The notes below the pieces were generated by a model. It worked only from the letters and a program-made list of their open reading frames with translations, ran no database searches and was not told where the DNA came from. Both the position numbers and the translations under genes were made by a program. Below are positions 1 through 8,516 of a stretch of DNA of 64,000 nucleotides, one piece after another; position 1 is the stretch's first letter; each line of letters begins with the position of its first letter. Location of the stretch: assembly GCF_010211765.1 (NCBI RefSeq), contig NZ_PDWO01000007.1, forward strand, positions 62,001-126,000, written 5' to 3'. This stretch comes from Pseudoxanthomonas kaohsiungensis (lineage in GTDB: Bacteria; Pseudomonadota; Gammaproteobacteria; Xanthomonadales; Xanthomonadaceae).

Positions 1-364
1 CGGCGAATGCCAGCGCGCCCGTCGGCGAGGCTTCCAGCTGCGCCATTACCTGCCAGTTGCCCAGCTTGATGATCGGGTACTCCAGCTCGATCTCGTGCAT
101 GTGCACGATCCGGTCGCCGTAGGAGGCCGTGCCCCACACCCGTTCCAGCCAGTGCATCGTTCCGTGCTCGTTGCTCTCGGTCAGGGCGCGGTAGCGCTCG
201 ACCGTGTCCGACAGCACGGTGACCAGCGGCACGCCGAAGCGCTCGCCCTTGCGATTGAGCGCGTCCAGGCGCTTGCGGAAGTCCGCCATTCCCCACTCGG
301 GGACGACGACCCGCGAACGCAGCAGATTGGCTGTGGCCGGCTGCTCAGGGGCGGGGGCGGTCAT
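1..364 (-). CDS. hypothetical protein, 3' end beyond window
   Basis: Open frame of 121 codons that runs off the left edge, beginning at an ATG whose first 20 bases overlap the end of the next gene upstream. The N-terminus is Ala/Pro-rich, then a soluble, charged sequence (PEWGMADFRKRLDAL near residue 23-37) and a hydrophobic patch near the cut. I do not recognise the family. The overlap puts it last in the visible 5.99-to-1 kb operon. It is real by codon use and coupling, but product and length are unknown. Confidence 0.6.
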   Translation of the reverse strand, partial: MTAPAPEQPATANLLRSRVVVPEWGMADFRKRLDALNRKGERFGVPLVTVLSDTVERYRALTESNEHGTMHWLERVWGTASYGDRIVHMHEIELEYPIIKLGNWQVMAQLEASPTGALAFA

Positions 365-968
365 GATCATCCTCGTCGTCGCTGTTCTCCACGCAGACCC
401 GCGGTGCGACACCATCGAGCTGCGCCTGGACGCGGCCGACAACCTTGTCGGCCAGTTCGGCGTAGGTGTCGGCCACCACGAAACTGGACGTCCCGAACAG
501 GTCCACGTGGCGGCCCTTGCCGTCCGAGGTGAGCACCTGGGTCGGCACGAAGGCCCTCACCTTTCGGGTAGACAGGCGGATCTCCAGATCCAGCGCTTCC
601 GCGGCTGGCGCGCTTCCGCGCGTGGGACGCAGGTACAGCGACGCGTCCTCGTTGAGCTGCAGCTGGCCGGCGATGAACTCGCGGAAATGCCGGTCGTTGT
701 GATAGCGCGAGTCGGTCAGCTCGTAGCCGGCCGGAACTACCAGGCGCGCCTTGATCGCGTCCAAGGTCTGGATGGCCTGGGTGAGCATCCGCTGCCCGAT
801 GGGCTGCAGCACGGGCAGGTAGTCCTTGTACTCCCGCTTGGCCTTCACCAGGTCGGGGCCCTTGGCACGGGAGATGGAGCCGGGCTGCACGCGGCGCAGC
901 AGGCGCTCAAACTGCTCGAAGGCCAGCTGCCCTTCCAGGTCCGCGTTGTCGGAGGCTGCATCGGTCAT
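345..968 (-). CDS. hypothetical protein, 207 aa, acidic RPRP tail
   Basis: Soluble 207-residue protein of no recognised family. The ATG at 968 has a good AAGGAG ribosome site about 8 bases upstream. The last 20 residues are strongly acidic (SDDEDDHD) and end in RPRP, a tail type shared with many unrelated neighbours. No membrane segment or signal peptide is seen. It lies in the methyltransferase operon, downstream of the gene at 1017-1550 and overlapping the partial gene at the window edge. Confidence 0.75.
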   Translation of the reverse strand: MTDAASDNADLEGQLAFEQFERLLRRVQPGSISRAKGPDLVKAKREYKDYLPVLQPIGQRMLTQAIQTLDAIKARLVVPAGYELTDSRYHNDRHFREFIAGQLQLNEDASLYLRPTRGSAPAAEALDLEIRLSTRKVRAFVPTQVLTSDGKGRHVDLFGTSSFVVADTYAELADKVVGRVQAQLDGVAPRVCVENSDDEDDHDRPRP

Positions 969-1016
969 CGGAACTCCTTGCGGGTGCGTTATGGGTACGG
1001 AGCGGACTGGCGGCCT

Positions 1017-1550
1017 CTACGGGCGCGGCCTGCTCTCGGCGTCTTCGTCGTCGGCCTGCTCGACCGAGCCTGACGTCTGTGTCCACCGCAGGCGGATACC
1101 CTCTTCCGCGATGCGGACGATGTCCGACATGGTGTCGCTGAGCGGCCCGAAGGCCTTCAGCGCCGGGTGATCGAACTCACCGTCGATCCGCGCCTTGATC
1201 GCCGCCAGGTGGTCGTAGGAGACCCCCTTCTCCTCGACATACGGGTCGATGTTCTCGTAGCGATTGGCGGCCTGCTGGCGGCGGTTCTCGGCCGAGATCT
1301 CTTCGGCCGTGATCGGCCGCATGGCCTTTCGCGGCGCGCCATCCACGGCGGCGGCATTCTGATCGTAGGACGCCAGGGCGGCGCTGCACTCCTGCAGCGC
1401 CGCCGCGGCCTGTTGCATGGTCAGGCCGTTCTCCGACAGCGTCGCGTCATCACCTTTACCGCGCATTGCAACAACGCGATTGAGCGCCATGGGAAGCGCC
1501 ACGCGCAGCGCGTCTGCCACGCGGCGACCCGTATCAACGCCGCGGTTCAT
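1017..1550 (-). CDS. hypothetical protein, 177 aa, RPRP tail
   Basis: A 177-residue soluble protein, probably helical, with an acidic C-terminal stretch (EQADDEDAE) followed by the tail SRPRP. The start ATG overlaps the stop of the preceding gene (ATGA), indicating translational coupling. The stop is TAG, unlike the TGA of its neighbour with the same tail. No domain was recognised. It sits in the same operon as the C5 methyltransferase. Confidence 0.75.
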   Translation of the reverse strand: MNRGVDTGRRVADALRVALPMALNRVVAMRGKGDDATLSENGLTMQQAAAALQECSAALASYDQNAAAVDGAPRKAMRPITAEEISAENRRQQAANRYENIDPYVEEKGVSYDHLAAIKARIDGEFDHPALKAFGPLSDTMSDIVRIAEEGIRLRWTQTSGSVEQADDEDAESRPRP

Positions 1551-1876
1551 GCGGCCAACTTCCGGCCGTTCAGGACCAGCTCCAGCGCGTCGTACGGATC
1601 TTCGCCGTCCACCACGTTGGCGAACCAGGCGGTCAGCAGCTCGCGATCCTCCAGGTCACGGTGCTGGTCACCGGTGAGCTCCACTTCCTCGCGCCGACCG
1701 TGGCCGAGCAGGAAGGTGACGGTGGCGCATACCGTCTCTCCGTCGGGTTCGTGCGGCGACCAGGCCGTCTCGCCGTACTTGCGGAAGTTGCGACCGCTGT
1801 CGGTCGCGCAGTAGTGGGTGGTGCTGTCGCATCCGTCAGAGGTGAACGTCTGGTAGGTGATGTTGGCGCGGGACAT
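1547..1876 (-). CDS. hypothetical protein, 109 aa
   Basis: Small soluble protein beginning MSRANITYQTFTS, with a central segment rich in Cys, Thr and His and a C-terminal region of alternating charged and hydrophobic residues. The ATG at 1876 has a CGGAGC ribosome site. It lies 18 bases after the methyltransferase stop and overlaps the next gene by 4 bases. No known family was recognised. Confidence 0.75.
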   Translation of the reverse strand: MSRANITYQTFTSDGCDSTTHYCATDSGRNFRKYGETAWSPHEPDGETVCATVTFLLGHGRREEVELTGDQHRDLEDRELLTAWFANVVDGEDPYDALELVLNGRKLAA

Positions 1877-1894
1877 GGAGTGCTCCGTAGGGGA

Positions 1895-3427
1895 TCAGGG
1901 ACGGAAGGAGGATTCAGGCTCTTCGTGCTCGTCGAGCTCTGCCGGCTCGACGATCGGCTTCGCCGGCGCAACCGGCTTGAGCGGCAGCTGGCCGACGACA
2001 GGCAGATCGCGCAGGTGCGCACCGATCGCCTCGCCCAAGCCCTTGGCGTGGTTGAACAGGATCGACTGGCCCAGCGCTTCGTGCGCCACCGATACGGGGA
2101 ATCCGTTGACCAGATAGTCGGGGATGCCCTTGGCTCGCGCGTGCTCGACCGGCGTCAGCAGACGCTGCAGTCCGTCGTCGCGGCCGAGCCTGACGTCCGT
2201 TTGACGGACTCGCGCATACCCGCGTGTAAGCCCGTTCACCTCCGTTGCAGAAGCATCGACGACGTTGGGCTTGAAGTTCTTTCCGGCCGCCGCATCACGC
2301 AGCGCTTTGTCCGCCAGGTACTCGTATGCGCGCCAGCGCGGATCGTCTTCGCCGATGTCCTCCAACGCCTGGTCCAGCGAGGCGTACTGGCGGGCGTACG
2401 TGGGCACCGACTCGATGTCGAAGCCTTCGGCCAGGCCGCGCGAGATGCCGATCAGCCACCAGCGGGTGCGGTTCTCCAGACTGCCGGCTTGCTCGTTGTC
2501 CAGCAGGGCCTCGTACATGACGTAGCCCTGCGCATTGAGGTAGGACATGAAGATGCTATAGGTGGCCGAGCCGCGGGCATCGGCCACGTTCTCGCTCACG
2601 ATCACCGACGGGTTGACCGCGTCGATGATGCGCAGCGCGCCGTACACGGCCAGCGCGTCGGTCGGATGGTCTTCCGGATTGTCCAGCTTGCGCTTGGCCT
2701 TGCCGGCCTTGCTGTGCGCCGTGCACGGCAGCGACAGGCCGACGATGTCCTGAGACCCGAGCAGCTGCGGCTCCAGCTCTTCGAGCGCGGCTTCGTACAG
2801 CCGGGTGTCGGCGGTGATCGCGGGGTTGTTCACCGCGGCGATCTCCAGGTAGCGGTGATCTCGGTCGACGATCCAGTCCACACGCGATTCCAGACCCTGG
2901 GCCTTGATGCCGTCGTGCAGCGCAAGGGTGGAAACGCCGGCGCCGGCGCACAGCGTGCCCTCGGTCAGGAACCCCTGCGCCACGTGCTCGCGCGTGCGCC
3001 TCTCGCGGGCTTCGATCGCCAGCTCTACCGGATGCAGGTCGAACACGATCTCGCCGGCCGCCAGCGTGGCGCGGACGCGGGTGCCCTCGCCCAGCACCTC
3101 GGCCAGAGCGCCGCCGGTGACGTCGATGATGGGGGTGCGGCGCACCTCCCCGTCTTCGACCTGACGCTGCCGCTGGGAGACCGTGCGATCGCCGTTGGGA
3201 TCGAGCTTCAACCGCACCTGGCGATTGACCAGATCCAGTTCCACGCGGAAGCGCTCACCCGGCTTGAAGCCGCAGCGGTTCAGGCGAAGGCCTTCCAGCC
3301 ACAGCCGCGGGTTGCCTCGGTTTTGCCCCAAACGGGTGTAGCTCACCTGGGCATGCGCGCCGACGCGCCGCGGGCCCGTCGGGCGCTCGCTCGGATCAAT
3401 CAGGGTACGGATGCGACGGATCTGCAT
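1895..3427 (-). CDS. C5-cytosine DNA methyltransferase
   Basis: Predicted to transfer a methyl group from SAM to C5 of cytosine in DNA. Motifs in order: SAM-binding TLCAGAG (about residues 158-164), catalytic LSLPCTAHS with the nucleophile Cys near 235, motif VI SENV (279-281), an R-T-R segment like motif VIII, and late motifs LTPVEHARAKGIP and EALGQSI. About 150 extra residues precede motif I, unusual for small Dcm enzymes. The chosen start (MQIRRIRT) overlaps the upstream stop as TGATG; the longer frame upstream is antisense-like. No restriction endonuclease is adjacent, so it is probably an orphan used for self-protection on transfer. It ends in FRP. Confidence 0.88.
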   Translation of the reverse strand: MQIRRIRTLIDPSERPTGPRRVGAHAQVSYTRLGQNRGNPRLWLEGLRLNRCGFKPGERFRVELDLVNRQVRLKLDPNGDRTVSQRQRQVEDGEVRRTPIIDVTGGALAEVLGEGTRVRATLAAGEIVFDLHPVELAIEARERRTREHVAQGFLTEGTLCAGAGVSTLALHDGIKAQGLESRVDWIVDRDHRYLEIAAVNNPAITADTRLYEAALEELEPQLLGSQDIVGLSLPCTAHSKAGKAKRKLDNPEDHPTDALAVYGALRIIDAVNPSVIVSENVADARGSATYSIFMSYLNAQGYVMYEALLDNEQAGSLENRTRWWLIGISRGLAEGFDIESVPTYARQYASLDQALEDIGEDDPRWRAYEYLADKALRDAAAGKNFKPNVVDASATEVNGLTRGYARVRQTDVRLGRDDGLQRLLTPVEHARAKGIPDYLVNGFPVSVAHEALGQSILFNHAKGLGEAIGAHLRDLPVVGQLPLKPVAPAKPIVEPAELDEHEEPESSFRP

Positions 3428-4359
3428 CAGCCCATCCTCGGCGCTTCGGACTGCTCGTCCTCGAACTGCGGCTTGGGCTGCTTGAGTAGCCCACTGGCCT
3501 CGACGCGCTCCATGATCCTGGCATGCCGCATGGTGCACCGGTCGTGGAACATGAAGTACCGGTCCTCCACGCGCGCATAGATCGTGGTGATCAGACCGCT
3601 GTAGCGCTCTGCGAATTTGAAGGATTCGGCCTGGTTGGAACGCACCCAGCCCTCAGGCGGAAGCGCGTCACGCGCGTCGTCGAAGACGGCTTCCGAGATC
3701 TCCCGAACCGGCGTAATGCACGCCCGCTCGATACGATCGACGGCCTCGCTGAGCGTGTACAGCTTGGCCTCGGGGAACCGCTCGCGCAGCACCGATAGCG
3801 GCGTGCCGCTGATCTGCAGGATCGCACCGTCCTCGTGCGTCCATCCACCGATTACGTCGTAGATGCTGCGGTCGTCAGGCCGGGCATACACCCCGACCTG
3901 CTCGCCCGGCAGAGGCCACAGCATGCCGTCGAAGACCTCCCGTGTCTCACAGCAGGCTCCGACTGCATGCATGGCCACCTGGCCGCTGGCCAAGTCGGTC
4001 ACGGTCTGCGCAGCCGTGATCTCCCCTTCGCACCAGGTGCGAGTACGGATCCCGTCGACGGCCTCGAAGGTCTCGGTGTTGGCATGCACCACTTCGTGGT
4101 ACTGCCCGCGAATGGGCTGGCCCGAGCCTTCCTGAAGCTCCGCCTCGGTGGCCGGCAGCTTCAAGTTCAGTTCGCCGGCCCAGCTGGCCAGCTCGCTCGC
4201 GCGTCGGAAGCTCCTGTGAGCCGTCGCGCCGTCGACCAGGACGACGTACCGATTGCCATCGTTGTACTCGTCCGCGTAGGTCTGCGAATGGACCGTGAGC
4301 GAAAGGTTCCGGTGCAGTTCCACCCGCGGCTCCGGCAGCTGCTGGATCGAGGCAGACAT
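3427..4359 (-). CDS. hypothetical protein, 310 aa
   Basis: Soluble 310-residue protein of no recognised family, between the methyltransferase and another unknown gene, coupled to both by TGATG overlaps. A Cys-Cys pair (GACCETRE) and later single cysteines are visible, but no classical zinc motif. Composition is acidic overall with a charged C-terminus (EDEQSEAPRMG). The tight coupling to the methyltransferase hints at a shared role, which is inference only. Confidence 0.75.
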   Translation of the reverse strand: MSASIQQLPEPRVELHRNLSLTVHSQTYADEYNDGNRYVVLVDGATAHRSFRRASELASWAGELNLKLPATEAELQEGSGQPIRGQYHEVVHANTETFEAVDGIRTRTWCEGEITAAQTVTDLASGQVAMHAVGACCETREVFDGMLWPLPGEQVGVYARPDDRSIYDVIGGWTHEDGAILQISGTPLSVLRERFPEAKLYTLSEAVDRIERACITPVREISEAVFDDARDALPPEGWVRSNQAESFKFAERYSGLITTIYARVEDRYFMFHDRCTMRHARIMERVEASGLLKQPKPQFEDEQSEAPRMG

Positions 4360-4976
4360 CAGCGCGGCCTCGCGATCGCCAGACCGTCCACGCGCTCCAG
4401 ATAGTCCTCTTCCAGCGCTTCGGCCTGGGCTGCGTCCACCAGCTTCACGTCAGCGCTGCCGGCGCCCTTGCGCAGGGTCGCGATGGTCATCGACTGATCG
4501 TCCAGGACGGCCGACAGGCGCGAGGCGTCCTCCAAGCGGACCCAGCCGGCGGTCACGTTCCAGAAACCCGCCCCGTCGCGTCTCTCCATCTGCGTCGCGC
4601 TGTACGCCAGCCGGAAATCATCGTTGCTAGACGGGGCGGACGCCTGCGGTGCAGGCACCTTCGCCCGGTCCTCGGCGATCTGGATCGCCGGACGCATCCA
4701 CGACGGTTCCTGCTGCATTCCGCGAGCGGCCATCACATCCTTGGACGCCTGGCGCAGCGCCACCTTGGCGATGTTCCAGTCCAGGCGGTTGGTCTCGTCC
4801 TCGCTGTAGTAGGCCGCTCGGCTGATGTTGTTGAGCTTGTCGTACTGCTGCTGCAGCTCCGCCAGGGCGCGTTGCAAGCCCACCGGCATGATCTGGGAGA
4901 TGCCCTGGAGCTGGCCAGCCGCGGCCAGTGCCTGTTCCACTGCGTGCAGGAAGGGAGATTGGATCGGCGTCGTCAT
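4359..4976 (-). CDS. hypothetical protein, 205 aa, ARPR tail
   Basis: The first 100 residues look helical (many Ala, Gln and Leu; possible coiled coil), then a short Pro/Ala/Ser linker and a C-terminal half with a tryptophan-containing beta-like segment. It ends in IARPR, a variant of the recurring Arg-Pro tail. The ATG at 4976 follows the previous stop by about 35 bases. No known domain was recognised. Confidence 0.72.
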   Translation of the reverse strand: MTTPIQSPFLHAVEQALAAAGQLQGISQIMPVGLQRALAELQQQYDKLNNISRAAYYSEDETNRLDWNIAKVALRQASKDVMAARGMQQEPSWMRPAIQIAEDRAKVPAPQASAPSSNDDFRLAYSATQMERRDGAGFWNVTAGWVRLEDASRLSAVLDDQSMTIATLRKGAGSADVKLVDAAQAEALEEDYLERVDGLAIARPR

Positions 4977-5011
4977 GGGGTCGATTCCTGTTGAGGATCT
5001 GGTGCGGCCGC

Positions 5012-5992
5012 TCAGGGCCGGTTGCCGGGGGCGTACTGCTCGCCGATGAAGTCCACGAGCGACAGGTCACCGTCGCCGTGATCCAGCCAGTCACCGGCGA
5101 ACGCCTCTTCGATCGCGGCAATGGCCGCCTCGCGCTCGCTGGTGAAGTCGGAGTTGGAGATGCGGCCGTGCTCGTCGCGCCACTCCCAGCGGCCTTCATC
5201 GTTCGCGGTGATGGCCAGGCCGCGGTCCGCGCAGATCTCGGCGAGCCGGGCGTCGCTGACTTCCGGGCCGATGAACGTGATGGCCTCACGCATGCGGCCC
5301 ACGTCGATACCGAGGCGGGCTTCCAGGTCGTCCAGGCCGGCACGGGCATCGGCGCCGCCGCGCAGGCACTGCGCCGCTTCGTCCACCGTCCAGCCCGCGT
5401 AGCCGCTCTTCAGCAACTGCCAGTGGATCCCGGCGGCCGCGCCGGCAGGTTCGCGATCCCAGCCGTCGTACTCCAGCGCCACCCGCAGATCGATCGGGCG
5501 CAGCACTTCCAACTGAGTGCAGACTTTGCGACTGATCTCCTCGCGGGTCTGCGGATCGACGCCAGCCTGGGCGGCCAAGTGCTCCGCCATCTCGACGGCC
5601 ACCAGTACGCCGGCGGTGAACGCGGTGGCGACCCGCGATCCATACAGGCATGCGCGCAGGTACTCCACGGTGGTCCAGCCTTCGCGCTCAATGTGGACCA
5701 GGGCCGCAGCGGTGACCTGGGCCTTGTCACCTTCGGCAATCAGGCGCCGGTGCGTGGTCGCGAGCTCGATCGCCGCGTAACGGCCATCGTGTACACCATC
5801 CGGGGCGCCCGGACCGACCACCTCGATGCTGACCTCGCCTTGCGTGGCGGCCGATACCAGGGCGCTGGCAATGGTCAGCGCCCGATCCAGGTAGGGACCA
5901 AGCCTCAGCCGCGCTGTGACCGCGGCGATCTCTTCGGGCGAGCGCGTGTCGCCAGCGCGGCTAGTTGGCGAATTCCCAGGTGATTCGGTCAT
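5012..5992 (-). CDS. hypothetical protein, 326 aa, NRP tail
   Basis: First gene of the operon that runs down to the window's left edge. A 326-residue soluble protein with an alanine-rich middle and an acidic C-terminal region (EWRDEHGR, then DHGDGDLS) ending in NRP. No recognisable domain. It diverges from the eexN-like gene; the 150-bp intergenic region holds one copy of the plasmid's recurring promoter motif at 6026-6042, in the orientation of eexN. Confidence 0.75.
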   Translation of the reverse strand: MTESPGNSPTSRAGDTRSPEEIAAVTARLRLGPYLDRALTIASALVSAATQGEVSIEVVGPGAPDGVHDGRYAAIELATTHRRLIAEGDKAQVTAAALVHIEREGWTTVEYLRACLYGSRVATAFTAGVLVAVEMAEHLAAQAGVDPQTREEISRKVCTQLEVLRPIDLRVALEYDGWDREPAGAAAGIHWQLLKSGYAGWTVDEAAQCLRGGADARAGLDDLEARLGIDVGRMREAITFIGPEVSDARLAEICADRGLAITANDEGRWEWRDEHGRISNSDFTSEREAAIAAIEEAFAGDWLDHGDGDLSLVDFIGEQYAPGNRP

Positions 5993-6025
5993 GCGACCCG
6001 CCGTGCGGTTCTGGCTGTTGTCGCG

Positions 6026-6042
6026 ATACTACAACCAAAGTT
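6026..6042 (+). promoter_or_regulatory. recurring 17-bp promoter/operator motif
   Basis: Reads ATACTACAACCAAAGTT on the plus strand, one of about ten copies of the ATACTnnAACGAAAGTT motif in the window. It points toward the eexN-like gene 100 bases downstream. The ATACT part resembles a -10 box, but no good -35 box is seen at 17 bp. Confidence 0.45.
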
Positions 6043-6142
6043 AACCGCACGGAAGCACCCTTACATAGGGTGATAGTCAATACGCTACCATAGGCCCGCC
6101 TGCGCGGAGAATCAGCTCCGGCAGCCAACAGATGGAGCCAAC

Positions 6143-6394
6143 ATGCCGAAGAATTTGCGTCCGGTGGCCCTGCTCGCCGGCCTGACCCTGACGATGACCG
6201 CCTGCGGCGGATCACGATCGCCCGAGTGGTACGCGGAGCATCCGGACAAGGCACAAGAGAAGCTGGCCTGGTGCGAGGAACAGGCCCAGCAGGGCAAGAT
6301 CAACAAGGGTGGTACGGACTCTGCAGCCCAGGACTGCAGGAATGCCGCGCAAGCATTGATGAGGAAGGCAGCCGAGCAGGCTTCCGGCCGCTGA
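6143..6394 (+). CDS. EexN-family entry-exclusion lipoprotein
   Basis: An 83-residue precursor with a charged N-terminus, a hydrophobic core and the lipobox MTAC, so Cys21 would be lipidated. The mature part has the EexN-like pattern SPEWYAEHPDKA...LAWCEE...DCRNAAQAL. EexN-family proteins of conjugative plasmids block entry of a related plasmid, acting at the recipient envelope. A GGAG ribosome site lies 8 bases upstream. It is the only gene on the plus strand in the first 12 kb and appears monocistronic. Family call is by motif recognition. Confidence 0.75.
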   Translation: MPKNLRPVALLAGLTLTMTACGGSRSPEWYAEHPDKAQEKLAWCEEQAQQGKINKGGTDSAAQDCRNAAQALMRKAAEQASGR

Positions 6395-6416
6395 GGGCTA
6401 TCCGCGCCCCTTCTCT

Positions 6417-6440
6417 GCGCCTGGCTCCTGGACCAGGCGC
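6417..6440. terminator. possible hairpin terminator
   Basis: Perfect 8-bp stem (GCGCCTGG / CCAGGCGC) with an 8-base loop, 22 bases after the eexN-like stop. No U-run follows on either strand, so it may be a weak or factor-assisted terminator between converging genes. Confidence 0.35.
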
Positions 6441-6514
6441 TAGAGCTGGCGCGACCGCTTCGGATGAGGCGGCGTCCAACAGGTCCCACCTGATTGTCGC
6501 TGGCAGCCCCGAGA

Positions 6515-7051
6515 TCAGGGGGCGAAAGCCCCTGCTTCTTCCGGGGTGTAGCCCTCGGGAAGCACAGCCTGCAGCTCGCTGAGCCTGGCCGTGATCGGGT
6601 CGGACGGGTTGGCGCTCAGCCAGGCTTGCACCTGGTCGTCAGTCCCACTGCACAGCTGCGTGGCGATGTGCTCGCGGATCTCCGTCACCCGCTCATGGAT
6701 GGCGTAGCAGGCCTCCTCCCACTCCGCATCACCCTCTTCGTACGCCCTCAGGTTCTCCATGGCGAAGTCCAGCCCATCGAGCCAGAGCAGATCCTGCTGC
6801 CCTTCGACCCACGGCTTGGCGGTGCGGATGTAGTAGACGCGGTTCACGTGGTGCAAGCCGGGCATTGCCCAAAGCGAGTTCGACGAATCGCCGGCCTCCA
6901 CCACCGTCCACACGTGATGCTCGTCGAGCGCCTTGACCTCATCGAGCTCGCGCTGGTAGCTGCCGCTCTGCTCGTCGACCATGATCGGGTCGAACTGGTC
7001 GAACAGCGTGTCCTCGCTGGCAAGGAAATGTGGGGGCGGCGCCGTGCTCAC
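6515..7051 (-). CDS. hypothetical protein, 178 aa
   Basis: Acidic soluble protein with a GTG start that overlaps the stop of the upstream gene (GTGA coupling). It is rich in Glu, Asp and Trp (DAEWEEACYAIHERVTEI). It ends in AFAP. No known domain was recognised. It is the last gene of the 9.25-to-6.5 kb run, which converges on eexN. Confidence 0.7.
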   Translation of the reverse strand: MSTAPPPHFLASEDTLFDQFDPIMVDEQSGSYQRELDEVKALDEHHVWTVVEAGDSSNSLWAMPGLHHVNRVYYIRTAKPWVEGQQDLLWLDGLDFAMENLRAYEEGDAEWEEACYAIHERVTEIREHIATQLCSGTDDQVQAWLSANPSDPITARLSELQAVLPEGYTPEEAGAFAP

Positions 7052-7494
7052 GGCTTCTGGCTCCTGTGCTGCTCACTGGCCAGATGCTCGTTGAGCTCCC
7101 ATCGGTTCGAGAAATCCCGGACCCACACCAGCTGCTCCAAGGTCAGCGCGGTATCGAACAGGTGCTCGTCAGCGGACCCAAGGTTTAGGCCCTGCGCCAT
7201 GTTGAATGCTTCGTACTCGGCGATGAGCGCATTGCGCACCTCGTCGGTGTCGACCTCTCGATTCTCGTCGGTCAGCTCGACGGGCTCGCTGAACATGAAC
7301 GGCGGTAGGGGATGGCCGTCCGCCGAACGAAGCGGCACCGGCAGCGGGAACGCCGAATTCCTGATCGGCAGCAGTACCGGCACTTCATTCTTGAAGAAGA
7401 ACCGAACGTCGCCAGTGTCGTACGCCGCCAAATCAGCTGGCCGCGCAACGCCGAAAGACGACGGCGAGATGACGGGCTTCTTCTGGTCGGTCAC
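7048..7494 (-). CDS. hypothetical protein, 148 aa
   Basis: Soluble protein of unknown family, GTG start overlapping the upstream stop, and itself overlapping the downstream start. Features visible: a Pro/Phe-rich middle (FPLPVPLRS, LPPFMFSEP) and a helical C-terminal half ending QKP. No motif was recognised. The chain of 4-base overlaps with both neighbours supports it being real. Confidence 0.7.
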   Translation of the reverse strand: MTDQKKPVISPSSFGVARPADLAAYDTGDVRFFFKNEVPVLLPIRNSAFPLPVPLRSADGHPLPPFMFSEPVELTDENREVDTDEVRNALIAEYEAFNMAQGLNLGSADEHLFDTALTLEQLVWVRDFSNRWELNEHLASEQHRSQKP

Positions 7495-7793
7495 GGACGC
7501 GGGGCCTCCGCTTGTTCATCCGCGTCTTCCGTCTCTTCCAGATCACGCTCGAAGTCACGCATGGTGAGGATCCGGTCGCCGGGCTGGAGCAACTTCAGGT
7601 CGAGCAGGTAGGACTGCAGGCCGTCGATGTCTTCGACGTGCTTCATGAAACCGTCGTCGACCGGGGATGCTTCGTCCTCGCCCAACTCGTTTCCTGCGCG
7701 GACCTCGTAAATCGTCTTGCCCTGCGCATCGCGCACATCGGCGATGAAGCTGCCGCGCTCGTGCAGGTCGATGAAATAGCCGTAGTTCGCCAT
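7491..7793 (-). CDS. hypothetical protein, 100 aa, PRP tail
   Basis: Small acidic protein beginning MANYGYFIDLHERG, possibly a single compact beta-rich fold followed by a helix. The C-terminus is very acidic (EETEDADEQAE) before the tail APRP. Its ATG abuts the stop of the gene at 7793-8506. No family was recognised. It belongs to the overlapping run 9.25-6.5 kb. Confidence 0.7.
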   Translation of the reverse strand: MANYGYFIDLHERGSFIADVRDAQGKTIYEVRAGNELGEDEASPVDDGFMKHVEDIDGLQSYLLDLKLLQPGDRILTMRDFERDLEETEDADEQAEAPRP

Positions 7794-8506
7794 CAGCGAT
7801 ATCTCCGCGGCGCCGGTGCGCCATTCAGTTCGGCCTCGAAATCTTCGGCCCAGTCCTCGACCATGCCGTTGCGCATGACCTGCACGAATGCCTTGCCTTC
7901 GGACGGATTTGCCTCCCGGGAAACCCAGACGTCGGACGGGTCGCCGTCCTCGTCCACCACGACGCCCACCATGCGCCAGGACTCGGCGAAGGTGCCCAGG
8001 TCCAGCTCGCGGGCGAGCGCTTCGCGCCGCGCCGTCTCGACGTAGAACTCGACGCCGTCGGCCTTGGAGTAAACGTCCTTGAGCGTGAGCTTGACCACGT
8101 CGTCCGGCAGCTCGATCTCCAGCTCGATCACGTTTTCGGCGATCGAGCCGACCTTGTTGCCGTTGATGTCCACCAGGCCAGCGGGCCAGTCGCCCCGCGC
8201 GATGCGATCGGCGCTCTCGCGCAGGATCCGCACCAGCTCGTGCGTGGGATCGGGCTTGAACGCGTCGTCGCCGGTGTCGACCAGCACCAGGACCTCGCCG
8301 CGATCCGGCGTGGCCGGCGGCGTGGTCTCGCTGAAGGTGCCGATGCTGTTGCCGTTGAGGTCGAACAGCTTGAAGCCGCTATCCACGCCCTCGCGGGCGA
8401 TGCGGGCGGCAGCCTCGCGGATGACCCACGCCGACTGGCTGTCGCGTGCGCCCTCTTGGAAGGCATCGTTGCCGGTGTCGAAGCGCAGGGCGTAGGTAGT
8501 GCTCAT
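7793..8506 (-). CDS. hypothetical protein with tandem duplicated domain
   Basis: A 237-residue protein that starts with two copies of one short domain: about residues 5-60 (FDTGNDAF ... IREAAARIAREG ... LFDLNGNSIGTFSE) and 72-125 (VDTGDDAF ... LRESADRIARGD ... LVDINGNKVGSIAE). The shared signature D-x-N-G-N-x-[IV]-G with a preceding helix resembles small stand-alone phage and plasmid proteins of unknown function. The C-terminal half is unique and acidic. The ATG at 8506 is chosen over an upstream frame extension because of a GAGGAA ribosome site. Confidence 0.75.
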   Translation of the reverse strand: MSTTYALRFDTGNDAFQEGARDSQSAWVIREAAARIAREGVDSGFKLFDLNGNSIGTFSETTPPATPDRGEVLVLVDTGDDAFKPDPTHELVRILRESADRIARGDWPAGLVDINGNKVGSIAENVIELEIELPDDVVKLTLKDVYSKADGVEFYVETARREALARELDLGTFAESWRMVGVVVDEDGDPSDVWVSREANPSEGKAFVQVMRNGMVEDWAEDFEAELNGAPAPRRYR

Positions 8507-8516
8507 GGGCCGTTCC

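Noticed and set aside
1661-3580. 639-codon plus-strand open frame
   Set aside because: It lies antisense to the C5 methyltransferase, whose motifs are clear; the frame's product is repetitive Arg/Gly/Val sequence typical of GC-rich shadows.
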